A program made the position numbers and the translations under genes. The notes beneath the pieces were generated by a model. The model searched no databases, was not told the DNA's origin, and saw only the letters and a list, made by a program, of their open reading frames with translations. Shown one piece after another: positions 12,565 to 24,272 of a stretch of DNA of 64,000 nucleotides; position 1 is the first letter of the stretch; every line of letters begins with the position of its first letter. Location: the NCBI RefSeq assembly GCF_039555335.1, contig NC_092637.1, forward strand, positions 45,525,613 through 45,589,612, given 5' to 3'. Source of the stretch: Amphiura filiformis (lineage: Eukaryota; Echinodermata; Ophiuroidea; Amphilepidida; Amphiuridae).

Positions 12565-15500
12565 TTATTGTCTTTGCAATATCTTCACTGCTTTCTGACT
12601 GTGTTCTACTACAAATAGTTGTTGTCCATCCTCTGAGATAGCAATACCTTCTGGGCAATCAAGTCCTGTGATGACACATCCCAGACACTGCTTACCGTCT
12701 GCTGTGTACCGATATACAGCTCTAGGCTTGCCACGATTCACAACAAATATCTCACCTTGCTTACTACAGCAGACAGAGTAGGGTTTCCAATAAGCGATTT
12801 CTTGTTGAGGAGGCTGCACTACTCTGACATTGTTACCAGAGTTATCCATCAGTCGTAGGGTTTTATCTTCAGTGGAAGAAACTGCAATATCTCCCTTTGC
12901 AGTGACGGCTAGCCAGTGCGGTTGCGATGGAGCATTAAACTTGGATATGAACTGGCCATTTCCATGATGAATAGAGATAGTGGTGCCCATTAATCCTGCT
13001 ACAATCATGCCTTTTGAGTCTACAGCAAAAGCGAAAGGGGTTTGTGGTTTATTGCTCATATCATAGGTTGGTGCCTTGGGATAGTTCAACCTGTTGCCTT
13101 GGCTATCATAAAACAGAATCTCACCCTTGCCAGGGAGGATGTACTTGTTGTCTGCAGTGGTGGCAATTCCATAAAGGGGTGCATCAAAAGGGCCTTGGAA
13201 TGTGTACTTGTCTTTACCATCCTTTGAGTATACCTTGCAAGTTTTAAAGTCTCCATTTGTCACTGCAATATCTCCATCTTTGACTGTAATTCCAAATGTG
13301 TGTTCCAATCCAGTACTGACCTGTCCACTTTGCATCCATTTGTCTCCAGGCTTTAGTGTCAATATACCAAGTAAATCAGGAATTTCAACTGTATCAGGTG
13401 CCCTGAGGTCAACATATCCCAGTAACTCGGAAGCAGCTACAGGCTTGGTCATCTCATTCAGCTCCTCAAGACTTGCTGACAAGGTAGGGAAGACTGATGT
13501 GACATCATAGTCGGATCCTGTCTGTGTGACTCTAGTAGCAAGATCACAGGCACTTTCAAGTTTAGCCAATGTTGTCTGAAGATTATCTTTGATATGATCT
13601 AGCTCCTTGGCATTCTGGACCTCCACTGACCTGGCATCAACCTCGTGTTTCTTGAAGATGGCATCTACCTGTTTGTGGTATTCATTCTTGACCCTTGCTA
13701 GGTTCTTCTTGACTTCTTTGGAGGTAGCAGCAAGAGTCTTTTGGACATCCTCTGTTTTCTGGATGGCATCTCTGCAATCTTTCTTAAGATCTTCATTTCC
13801 TCTGGAGAGATCTTCCAGCTTCGCTACCTGTTTCTCTGATGCTTCTTTTAAGCTGATAACCTGGTGTTGGCGGTGACCCAGCACGATGCAGTCTCTACAG
13901 ATAAGCTTCTCACAAGTCTCACAGTAAAACTTTTTTGTCTCACCATCATGATCCTTGCACTTCTGATCTTCTATTGCAGTCACTGGTAGCATAACTTTCC
14001 CAGAGCGAAGATCTTCAACACTGACAATCTTGTGATCCTTGTTGGTTTTGAGAGTATCATGTGCAGTGTGGCAGGTTTGGCAGAAGAATTCCTTGCAGTC
14101 CATACAGTAGGATGTGGCTTTCTGGAGGTTGCAATTTCCACAGACGGCATCTTGCACAGCTCCTTTTGCCTAAAACAAAAACATTGGTACAAAAATTACT
14201 GGTACATCTTCCTTCTTAAAGTTCGAACAAGTAAAATGGGGACTTTTGGAGCTGCGAACAATCAAAATCAAGGGTCTTTCTTGGCTTTCTGGTTGAAAAT
14301 CGCCTGAAAAAACAGTATTTTGCAATTTTGGGGTCTTTTAGAGCTGAAATTTTCAAAACCAAGGGTCTTTCGGAACTTTATTTTGTCAAATATATATTTC
14401 GGAGCTGCGAAATCCAAAAGGATGGATGTTTAGTGCCCCTCCCACCACCCCGGATCTTAAAGCTATACTTTTCTCCCAAGATGATGCAGTAATGTTTGGT
14501 GTTAACTGCTAATGAGATTTTTTATGCATTATAACAAGTATTATGTGTGTCTGACAGTTTCCACTGGCTACTTCAATTCGGTATCCCAAAGTAAACTACA
14601 AAATAAAATGCAGTAATAGAACACAGAATTAGAGAAGGCGAACTGGGACTTGATCGTCGTCTTGATTTGGGCTTGATACAGGCATGGAGCAAACCTTGGG
14701 GGTATTCGGTTTCATTCGAATGCGCTCGAGGCATTTGTTGTCATGCAAGCGCGACGTGGATGATGGGGGTATTTGATAGACTCACTTGATGCGACCTGCA
14801 CGCAAGTACCAAAACATTTCAGATGAGACGCAGAACTGTTTTCGTTTGTCTCCGCGCACCTCGGTAAGGACCCGAAGTCCCGAATACCCCCAATTTTCTC
14901 CCCGTAGCTGATGGCGTGATTGTACGTGGCGGTATAGGGAGTCCCAGGCAAGTCTACTTCTCTAATTCTGTGCGTTAAACACAGATCATGCGTGATCATC
15001 AAATAAATTCAACCATCAATTTCTGGTGATTTGAACGTGTATTCATTCCCCGTAACGCAATGGACAAATTGACAAGTATATTCATACCAGTATATTCATA
15101 ATCCCACTTCCAAAGAAAGTGACAGCCCCTTAGTCATCACAAAAAAACCCAAAGGAATTACATAGGAAATAAACATCTCAAAAAAAGTAACTACCCCCCC
15201 TTAAATAATGACCATTATTCAAAAAGGGGTTATTGTATTACAAATTCGTATCATGCGTTGGAAGCAGAATTTATTTCTGCGCATTTTGACACCTCATTTG
15301 ATACGATAGCCTAGAAAACAATAAAACACCGGTCAATTTAATGTAGTGAGGTCCAGATTTGAAAGTTGCACTTACAATGTACATACAAATTTTTACAATA
15401 CAAAAACACTCAGATATCATTACACAGATTTCCTTCCATTACACTGAATGCAAAATCAATACAATTTACTGCAACTTTCAAATCTTGGGTTACATTGATT

Positions 15501-16042
15501 TAAATGTACGCTGTGACGTCAATATTTAGTCAATTGCTGCAAATGAGGTGTCAAAATGTGCAGAAATAAATTCTGCTCCCAACGCATTTTACAGATTTGT
15601 AATACAATCACCCGTTTTTGAATAATGGTCAATATTTAAGGGGGGTTAGTTACTTTTTTTGAGATGTTTACTTTCTTCCCATTTGTGCAAACTAGAATGT
15701 TTGCATCCCAAAGTTCCCATGCATTTTAATGGTCTAAACTTTTTTATATATAAAACAATTACATGATGTTCTTGGCTATTAATTTACCTTATCCAGTGTG
15801 TCTTTTAAAGTATTTATGATGAAATGAGCAGGGAATCCAGACACTCCTTCTTTTGGTACTGATGTTGGTCTCTTACAGTTTGGACACAACACATTCTTCT
15901 GTCCTCCGCAATACCTCTCTAAGCAGCTGTGACAGAAGCAATGAAGGCAGGGTAGTCCACGAGGTTTATTGTATCGATCCAAACAGATCCCACACTCCAA
16001 AAGATCACGATTGAGTGTTTCCACAAGCTTACTCTCCGCCAT
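12565..16042 (-). CDS. TRIM-NHL-like E3 ubiquitin ligase, copy 3 (intact)
   Basis: Exon 1 is 16042-15788 (85 codons) and exon 2 is 14169-12565 (534 codons plus TAA), giving 619 aa. I chose ATG 16042, which aligns with copy 1 (MAESKLVE / MADSKLVE); an in-frame upstream ATG at 16087 is not shared. The C3HC4 RING uses C17, C20, C32, H34, C37, C40, C53 and C56. B-box 1 is about residues 95-131 and B-box 2 about 156-187 (CKDH...CETC...CRDC..GHRQH). A Lys/Glu-rich coiled coil follows to about 330. The C-terminal half has six blade-like repeats (GIATTADNKYIL, FAVDSKGMIVAGL, WLAVTAKGDIAVSS, GIAISEDGQQLFVVEH), an NHL-type propeller. Donor AAG|GTAAAT, acceptor TTTTAG|GCAAAAGG, phase 0. Likely role: RING E3 ligase, perhaps innate-immune as in TRIM56-like expansions (inferred). 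No frame damage seen. Confidence 0.92.
14622..14972. mobile_element. Foldback MITE in intron of copy 3 (orthologous to 9448-9797)
   Basis: Same inverted ends and arms as the copy-2 element, with only scattered differences. The 96-codon ORF (15002-14712) survives in both copies, but the DNA between them is almost identical, so this is not evidence of selection on a protein. Confidence 0.65.
15172..15668. mobile_element. TA-flanked MITE with long inverted repeats
   Basis: A 497-bp element starting AACATCTCAAAAAA and ending TTTTTTGAGATGTT, with arms of about 130 bp; both contain a GTGTCAAAATG-type motif beside an AGAAATAAATTCTGC-type motif. It is bracketed by TA (15170-15171 and 15669-15670). 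Copy 2 has the empty site AGGAAATACTTTC at about 9997. This fits Tc1/mariner-type target duplication, but superfamily assignment is inferred from the TA only. Confidence 0.85.
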
Positions 16043-16400
16043 TTTGTTGGCAGCAAAATGATTTACCATACCATGGTGAGACTCCAAAACACAGCAAGTC
16101 TGTTAACCCCGGATGCTGACTTCCTCGTATATTAAATGTTCTGCACCATTGCACAACGTACATTTCAGATCAGTGTATATCTATGTACATGTGCCAAAAC
16201 TCTACACACACACACACACACAATAAATAGTTGGCAATGACCTCTGACAGCAGTGATTTGACAATTATTATCACATACAATAATTGTTAAAAAAAAGTCA
16301 ATTCCACTGTTGATATTCTTCAGCAATTTGAATGAGATACCATGTTGGTAATAGCAGATAATGCCATGATATACAGTAAGCAGTAATGTGTCAAAATTAA
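16043..16400. repeat. 5' flank of TRIM copy 3
   Basis: Homologous to the flank of copy 1 from 2319 to about 2850, for example GATACCATGTTGG (16327; compare 2790). It includes a (CA)n run at 16204-16222. No TATA box or other core promoter element could be assigned. Confidence 0.5.
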
Positions 16401-16980
16401 AACAAGCAGCCGATGTCCGTAATCTTTAGCTCTGATTTAAGACCTTATTTGTTGAAATTGGTTGAGAATTAAAGAAACGGTGATCCAAAACCTAATAAAG
16501 ATACGAAATAAAAAGTTGCACTTTTGTGTTCTAATCAATGAAAGCACGACGCTAGTTTTTCGTGCTAATCAATGAAAGCACGGCGCTAATTCTCCTGTTC
16601 GTGAACGCTTTGTGTACAAATCAATAGGGCATGCAATGTGGTAAACTGCAACTTTTAAATTTTGGATCGCCGTGTCTTTATTTTTTGAACAATGTCAACG
16701 AATGAGGTCTTATTGGCTGTTGGTTCCAATTATGACATATCTGTCTTTGTTTAGGATATACAGGGGGTGAACATAACTGGTACCCCCGGCTGGTAACTTA
16801 ATTATTTGGCTTACTGTATACTGCGCCAATAACGTATCCTTACACCTGGAAAAATAATCACAATTTCAAAACTTAACCATATTGGAGTAAATTTGTTTTT
16901 TCAATAGATGCGCTATCTAATCCTGCACATTATGACACCTCATTGAATCCAATGTGATCTCAAGAAGTAAAGTTACAAGC

Positions 16981-17054
16981 AAACATGTCCCACCGCCCCT
17001 ATTGAGCTTTCCCTATTGAGCTTAAAAGCTCAATAGGGGCGGTGGGACATGTTT
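16981..17054. repeat. Perfect 29-bp inverted repeat (hairpin)
   Basis: Arms 16981-17009 and 17026-17054 are exact reverse complements (outer end AAACATGTCCCACC), separated by 16 nt. Part of the left arm (CCCTATTGAGCTT) is repeated in the spacer. Confidence 0.85.
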
Positions 17055-17121
17055 GTGGTTCAAATCTAAAACTCTTGGATGAGCCTATTGTATCACATCC
17101 ATAATTTGGCTCATGTCTCTT

Positions 17122-18202
17122 GTGATGTGCCCTGAGTAATTTAATTTAATCATTTAACTTTGTTTACAAGCTGAAAGTATTTCATGAGATGGGAAACTCC
17201 CTTGTACGTGCAAGATAGTGATGTGGAAAGTCATTTTGGAATTCCCCCAAATTATTGTAAACAAAGTCAGATCTATGTTTGGAACTTGGAAATCCCCAGT
17301 TCAGCATTATTGCACCATAGAGAAAACACCCAGGAAGTGATGCAATGAGAAAGGTTAATGTGTATAATTAATCTTGGGAAATCCCAAGCTTGCATCATCT
17401 GTGAAGATGTGAATGAAGTGATGGTTTATTAATAGATCTTGGGTTTTCTGGAGTATAAAAATGTGAGAGCTTGAGTTTGCGGATTACAGAATGTCATGGG
17501 AGATTGTAGCCTCCACATGTGTGTGATGGTCTTCGTGCTTCAAAAAAAAGAAGTACATTTTAACCAGTTTATATAGCCAATCGTTGAGCTATTTTAATAC
17601 AGCAACGAAGGATTTATGAGGAAACAAATGTGCTCTTCCTCATTAAAGGATTAAAGTCCTTCTGTCGAATTGCTGGAGTTTGCTGGGTTTGTGAAGGCCA
17701 CGCATCTGTCAAAAAACAGCGGAGCTGTGTTAAAGAAACCTGTTCCCTGGAAAAAGAGTGATTGGTGAAAGAAACACCATTTTTGGAGAAAGCAGCGCAA
17801 GGAGATATATTGTGGAGAAAGCAGCACAAGAAGATAAGTAATGGGAGAAAGCAGCATAATTTTCGTGTGAGGATTTCATACGCAAGGATATTTATCAACG
17901 GAAGTGTACACTGGACTTCGCTGATTTTCGCAGGACAAGTGAATAAGGATATATTACATCAGTAGTCCAGAACATTGCAAGAACTCTAGAATCACCAACA
18001 AGAAGACCGCTGGTTAAGTACTGATAGAATAAAACTGATTGTGTGATTTTATTGTAATTGTTGTTATATGTACCAAGCATACTTTGTTTTCAATTAAAGA
18101 CTTAGATTTTGTTAGCGTAATCAAACAGTGTATTTGTGTTGTGCATTCGTGTGAGTTCGGGTAAAAGGTGATTTTGGCCTTGAGTCGGTACGACTCGTAA
18201 TA
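17122..18202 (+). mobile_element. Candidate solo LTR
   Basis: An insertion relative to the flank of copy 1. It has a TATA-like TATAAAA at 17454-17460 and a downstream AATAAA at 18028-18033, the layout of an LTR U3-R-U5. Direct CTCTT repeats flank it (17117-17121 and 18203-18207), consistent with a 5-bp target duplication. It does not show clean TG...CA ends and no internal retroelement protein is present, so the call is tentative. Confidence 0.4.
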
Positions 18203-18225
18203 CTCTTAAAAAAGGGATTGGCCTT

Positions 18226-19610
18226 GAACAAAAAAACGCAACTTTATTTCCTCTCCAGGAATTAAACTGTGCTTTCTTCAAACACATTATTTTCTGACAA
18301 CAAGAAATCCATTAAAGTTGTCACGTATGTTGAAAAAATGTGTTATTTTTATTCACAAAATTGGACGCCTCTTACTATTTCATGACATTTATAGGGAAAT
18401 ACTGTCTTGGTGGTTTTGTTTAATTTTGACCAAACAACATCATTTTTACATGGAAAATTGTTCAAAAAGTAAGCAATGTGATATGAAACATAATATTGTA
18501 TTATGTTGTATATTCTGTTGTATGTTTGCATTAACTGAAATTCTATTAAAAACAATGACCAGCATCCATGGGGGTCCAAGTGCCCCCAAGACTCTTGGGC
18601 TTTGCCACCTTACATAAAACAATTGCCCAATTTTATAGGCAAATGGCCAGACCCCACCCCCACCACCCCTCTGGAATTCGCCCTTCCCAACCCTTCTATG
18701 TTTTTATGGACCCATTCCTTTTTAAAGGAATTTTTAATATGGATCGATCCTTTTTAATTCTCAATCCAGTAACGTAGCCAGGATTTTAGTGCAAGTGGGC
18801 GAAGCCAAATTTAAGTTCGTCCCCATTTTGTCAATTTTTGGCCATTTTAAGGACACTTTATATTTTCCTGAAAAATTTCTGTGGGAGGCAATTTGAACCC
18901 CCTCCCTACCCCCTCCCTGGTTAGGCCCTAGCTCAAACTTAAAGATTTAAAAGATCTTCTTGATGATTGCTGGAAGGATGGGCTTTTCTGTCCTCCATGA
19001 GCGACAAATCAAGATGGCAGATTTACCATAGTGTTTCACGTCCGGGGTTTTGAAAAAAGGAGGAAGAGGGGACGTGAAACGTGTTTATTTTTTATTTGGC
19101 CTTACAAAGTGATTTTCTTGACTGAAAGCAATTCCGTTCCTTTCTCTCATAAGTTTGAACAATATACACCCCACCCGTAAGTAATAAGCAACTTTCTAGT
19201 GGGATTTTGTTTGATCATTTTTATCTCACTATGAAGAAAATCTTTAAAATAAGAAACGAGAAGAAATATTATGTAAAATTAATTTTTTGGTCTACTAATA
19301 TAATATGATAATATCTGTGTAAATATGTGAATAACAAAACAAAACAAATTAGTTTTTACAGAACTGGTATTATGGTATTAATTACAGTGTTATCAATTAA
19401 CACTCTCTATGTACACTGGTTTGACTTCATTAAAAGTTACAGCATTTAAATTAAAAAGTTCAAGTTATCATAATTACACTGATATGAAAATACTTAAATT
19501 ATATATATAATATGTTCAAGTTATTATACAATGATTTGAATATATGTATTATGGTTTTTATACACTGGTTTGACTATATTTAACAATATTTAACGAATCT
19601 TGTTTCTGTA
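18226..19610. repeat. Continuation of duplicated 5' flank (matches 2850-4730)
   Basis: Resumes homology with the copy-1 flank after the insertion, beginning at CTTCAAACACATTATTTTC (18278). It contains a decayed CAGTGGCGTAGCC-type fragment at 18768. No gene is seen. Confidence 0.55.
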
Positions 19611-20670
19611 CAGCAGTATTAAACATAGCTCAACCTTTTGGTAGCTTTCTATCTGCAATTCGCTAGACTTTCTTCAGCCCCAATTAACACGTGGGGGCGC
19701 TGTTGGATGTGTTATTTAACAATGTTTAAGAAAAGTACGTATTTTTTTTAGTTCTCACCACCTAAACAAAACATATTTTGTGGTTAAATTTTGTAGCGAG
19801 CATGGTGAGAAAAAATATATGTTTTCTTCTAATACCAAAATCTCAATTTTTGTGAGGAAAAACGAGACTCTCGATCTGGTAACACCTTTCAAGCAAATTT
19901 AACCATATGTTGCACTAATCAATTCGTACGTTGCAAAAAATCAATATTCATTTTTTAAACAATTTCTAATTGATGAAACACAAACTCAATATCTCACTTA
20001 AGGCCGAATAAAAAAATACATGTTTCTCGTCCGCGCCCTCCTCCTTTTTTGAAGATTTTTCAAATTTCTTTTTATTTTGTAAATTTTCAGTTATAACTTG
20101 TTGGAAAAGATGTTTCAGAAGTGGAAACTTTTTTTACGGCTTTGCAATAATACATTATTTAAGAAGAGTTTTGTGATCACTAGAGGGGCCTACCTCTCAA
20201 AACAATAAAATAAAAAGGGCCTCCTCCTTTTTCTCAGATATCAATCTGTATGTCGAATACCCAAAATATGGTGCCAAATACAGGTATTTAGTGTCGTTTT
20301 CCAATAAAAATAGAAAATAAAAAGCCCCTCATTCTCCTAATTTTTAAAAACCCGGACGAGAAACATATTTTTATTTTTACTTGGCCTAATATACAAATAT
20401 TTAACATTTACACAAAATTAAGAAAATAACGTGATATATTTTGTATTGACAGTGGAATACAACATAAATATTTGAAAATATAGTGAACAACTGAATTTTA
20501 TTAAAATGATTTTTATATTTTAAAACGATCAGTTTTCCGCTTCAAAGATACACATACTGATTTAAATACAAATAAATTAAATTATCAATCAATATAATGA
20601 TTATTTTATGGTGAACTTGGATTCATATTCATAACATTTCAAAAGAGTTACGTAGAAACACTGACAATTA
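19611..20670. other. Gene-free AT-rich stretch
   Basis: Low-complexity AT-rich sequence between the duplicated flank and copy 4. Two related pyrimidine-rich phrases (CTCGTCCGCGCCCTCCTCC at 20028 and GGGCCTCCTCCTTTTTCTC near 20217) suggest old repeats. No ORF of note. Confidence 0.4.
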
Positions 20671-23094
20671 ACGGCTGAAAGTAATCTTGTGAAAAAACTA
20701 AGTCGTGATATTTTGGAGTGTGGGATCTGCTTGGATCGATATAAGAAGCCTGGAGGTATACCATGCCTTCATTGTTTTTGCCACGACTGCTTAGAGAGGC
20801 ACTGTAAGGGACAAGTGACAAGTAAGCAAGTGTTATGTCCCAGCTGTAAGATACCAACATCAGTACCAAAAGAAGGAGTGTCTGGATTCCCCGCACATTT
20901 CATCATCAACACCTTGCAAGATACTTTGCACGAGGTACGTAAACGTCAATAGTCAAAACCTTTAATCTTCATATCAAGTTCCAGTTTTACAAAACAATAC
21001 CATGTACTATCCTGTCATTGATGGGATGAACAATGATATCACGCAATTTTGCCCTCGCTTTCGTTGTTTATAACCACGTAATACCTTCTTGTCCTCGCTT
21101 TCGATATTTTATAATATTACGTGATATCGACGTTCACCCCATCAACGGCAGGAAACTGTCAATTATAGGAATGGTCTATAGTAAGCTTTTTACAATGTTT
21201 CTTGCCGACAAATGTTTAGAAGCCTATAAATCTGTGAGATAATAATCTTCGAGTTTCAATATCCGAGTTGCGGGTTTTTTTTAAAGTTAATAGCCTAATG
21301 ATATTTTAGGAGTAGAAATAGAGTGTTGGCCTTCTTTTGTTGTGAACAATTTCAGTGTTGGAGTATGTTGTGCACTTTTCAGTGGTTTTTTTTGTTGGTT
21401 TTTTTTCTTTCATTTTCAAAATTTCATAGTGTCTTCATTTATCTTCAGCATTTTTGTCACCATGCATGCCATTTTAGAGATAAATAAGAAAAATGTCGGT
21501 ATTGAATATGTGTTTGTTTCTTGCAGGCCAAAGAAGCCATGAAGGATGCCGTGTGTGGAAATTGCAACCTGAAAAATGTCACGTCCTTCTGTTTGGACTG
21601 TGAGGAATTTTTCTGCCAAACCTGCCACACTGCACACGATACCCTCAAAACCCACAAAGACCACCAGGTTGTAAGCATTGAAGATGTTCGCTCCGAAAAG
21701 TTTATGCTTGCAAATGAAGATCTAAAGTGTAAGGATCATGAAGGCGAGACAAAGAAGCTCTTCTGTGAGTCCTGTGGGAAGCTCATCTGTAGATACTGCA
21801 TTATGCTAGGTCACCGCCAACATGAGGTTATCAGCTTGAAAGAAGTATCGGAGAAACAGGTCGCAGAGCTGAAAAAACTCTCAAAGGAAAGTGAAGAACT
21901 AAAGGAAGATTACAAAGATGCTATCAAGAAAACAGAGGATGTCCAGAGGAATATCGCTGCTGCCTCCAAAGAAGTCAAAAAGAACATAGAAAGAATTAAG
22001 AACGCATACCACAAGCAGATTAATACCATCGTCAATAAACATAAGGTTTATTTCAGGTCGATAGAGGCCCAGAATGACAAGGAACTAGATCATATTAAAG
22101 ATAATCTTCAGACATTATTGTCTCAACTTGACAGTGCCTGTGATCTTGCTACTGCAATAACGCAAACGGGATCAGCCCATGCCATCACATCAGTCTTCCC
22201 TAATTTGTCTGCAAGTCTTGATGACCTGAATGACATCACCCAGCCTGTAGGTGCATCAGCTTCACCTAGCAATGCTACTGTTGATGTTCCTGATTTATGC
22301 AGTGCGTCATTCAAATCTGGAGACAAGTGGTTGCAATGTGGGCAGATAAGGAACAAGTCTGAATTTATGTATCCATGTGGAATTGCTGTAAACCAAGATG
22401 GCGATGTGGTTGTGACTAGCCACGAAATCTATTGTAAAGTATTCTCAAAGGATGGTAACGTCAAGTATACCTTCCAGGGTCCCTTTGGTGAATCACTATT
22501 TAGAGTTGCTACCACTGAAGACAAAAGGTACATAATCCCAGGTAAGGCTGAGATTCTGCTTTACGACCGACAAGGCAATATGTTAAGTAAAGCATCTACC
22601 TATGATATGAGCAACCAACCATCCAATCCTAAGGCAGTAGCTGTAGACTCAGAAGGCAGGATCATAGCTGGATTAAGAGGCAACACAATCTCTATCCATC
22701 GCGTGCAGATGGCCAACTCATATCCAAGTTTGCTACATCTGATATACCGGCAGATATTGCTGTCACCATCAACGGAGATATTGCTGCTTTAATCAGTTCC
22801 AATGTACAACTGATGGATTACTCTGGTAACAATGTCAGAGTAGTGCAGCCTCCTCAAGAAGTCACCAGTTGGACACCTAGCTCTGTCTGCTGTAGTAAGC
22901 AAGATGAGATATTTGTTGTGAATCGCGGCTACTCTAAAGCTGTATATCGGTACACAGCCGATGGTGAACAGTATCTGGGATGTGTCATCGCAAGTCTTGG
23001 TAACCCAACAGGTATTGCTATCTCAGAGGATGGACAGCAACTATTCGTAGCTGAATACTCTGAACATGTGATCAAGATATTCCAAAGACAATGA
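20671..23094 (+). pseudogene. TRIM-NHL-like gene, copy 4, inverted, start lost and frameshifted
   Basis: Exon 1 homology is 20671-20934 (donor GAG|GTACGT) and exon 2 is 21527-23094 (acceptor TTGCAG|GCCAAAG), the same phase-0 layout as copies 1-3. The codon aligned with the start ATG of copies 1 and 3 is ACG (20671-20673), with an in-frame TGA three codons upstream and no in-frame ATG before the RING. RING (CGIC, PCLHCFCHDC, LCPSC), B-box 1, B-box 2 and coiled coil are open through a 423-codon ORF. At about 22702 a 2-nt insertion after ISIHR shifts the propeller frame; the rest resumes in another frame to TGA at 23092-23094. The corrected length would be about 609 aa. ACG initiation and a truncated RING/B-box protein remain possible, so functional loss is likely but not certain. 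Confidence 0.75.
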
Positions 23095-23099
23095 ACTGT

Positions 23100-23860
23100 T
23101 CTTTTTCTAAATCCTTATGACGAGTAAAATACATTGGTATAGATTTTAACAAGATTTGACCAAAAAAGTGTCAAACATTTTACCTTTCCCCTGTAACTCC
23201 AGAACTATGCATCGAAGATATGTCAAACTACAGATTTTCTGAATCCTAAGAACTTTTAAATTTCACTCCTGCCATTTTGGTAAATTTGGCATTGTTCCTG
23301 TAGGCCTACTTACTACTGCTTCCAATAGCGGACTTGTGATATGTTTATGTGTGAGCTTTTGCGAGATGGATGCATGTGAAATGGATTCTGTTGCAATTAG
23401 TGGTTGGTTATTTCATAATAATTGGACTAGTCAATCAATAATTATAATCCACAAGAATCTAGCTGCATTTTTACAAAAAGAAAAAACTTTTGCGCCATAA
23501 ACAGGTATTTTTTAGAATTAACTGAGTTTAAGAAACATCTATTCTCGGTACTAAGGAATGAATCATTAGATTTCCATAGGGAAAGTTTTTTGAAACAAAC
23601 AACTTTGCCCACTGCACTAGTGAGACGAAAAACAAATCGGCCACAGATTAGTAAAAATAAATAAATTCCCCAACCTGGCCCCGGGATAAAGGTATACATA
23701 AAATTGTCAGTATCAAAAGAATCCGTCGGACCCAAACTTCCATGCATGCATCCCCTCCATAAGGATGTAGGTTGGTTTCCATCGATTGCTACTATTTTAT
23801 ACAATAATCGTTATTGCGATAAATTGTACATTTTAGCAACAACAAAAGCCCATCCTTCCT
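23100..23860. other. Gene-free spacer downstream of copy 4
   Basis: No repeat or coding signal recognised; the short ORFs lack family features. Confidence 0.4.
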
Positions 23861-23865
23861 GCAAC

Positions 23866-24241
23866 TTAAGCGCGCTTCAGACTCCGTATTGTACGTACAA
23901 TATTGTATGTACAATACTTTTCGTGACGTCAAAAAGTATTACACGTGCAATAAATAGTATGTACCGGGAAAATATATATTTTGCTACAATCATTGGTTGC
24001 TTAATTGATACGGAGTTGCCAAATTTCTAAGAGTGGTAAATTTAGTGAGTGTTCGTGCACGGAATGATGAACATCTTTTTATGTCTTCTTGTATTCAACT
24101 GTACTTAATATTAAAAGGCCTATTAATACTACTACTAATAATAATATTAAAATTGTAATAATAATATAAATGGCACATTCAGTTTTTATTTTTTTATTTA
24201 TAGATAGGGCCTATAATTATTTAGGCCTATTTTTTATTTTT

Positions 24242-24272
<31 letters not shown>

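Larger units (their letters stand above)
14170..15787 (-). other. Intron of TRIM copy 3 with nested elements
   Basis: A 1618-bp phase-0 intron. It shares long stretches with the intron of copy 2 (9175-10113) and is longer mainly because of the MITE at 15172-15668. An extra segment of roughly 190 bp near 14200-14390, including GGGTCTTTC repeats, is also missing from copy 2. Confidence 0.7.

Noticed and set aside
22123-22356. Minus-strand ORF across TRIM copy 4
   Set aside because: Antisense shadow of exon 2.
22695-22710. GTGCAG as a tiny intron in TRIM copy 4
   Set aside because: Six bases is too short to splice, and removing it would not restore the frame.
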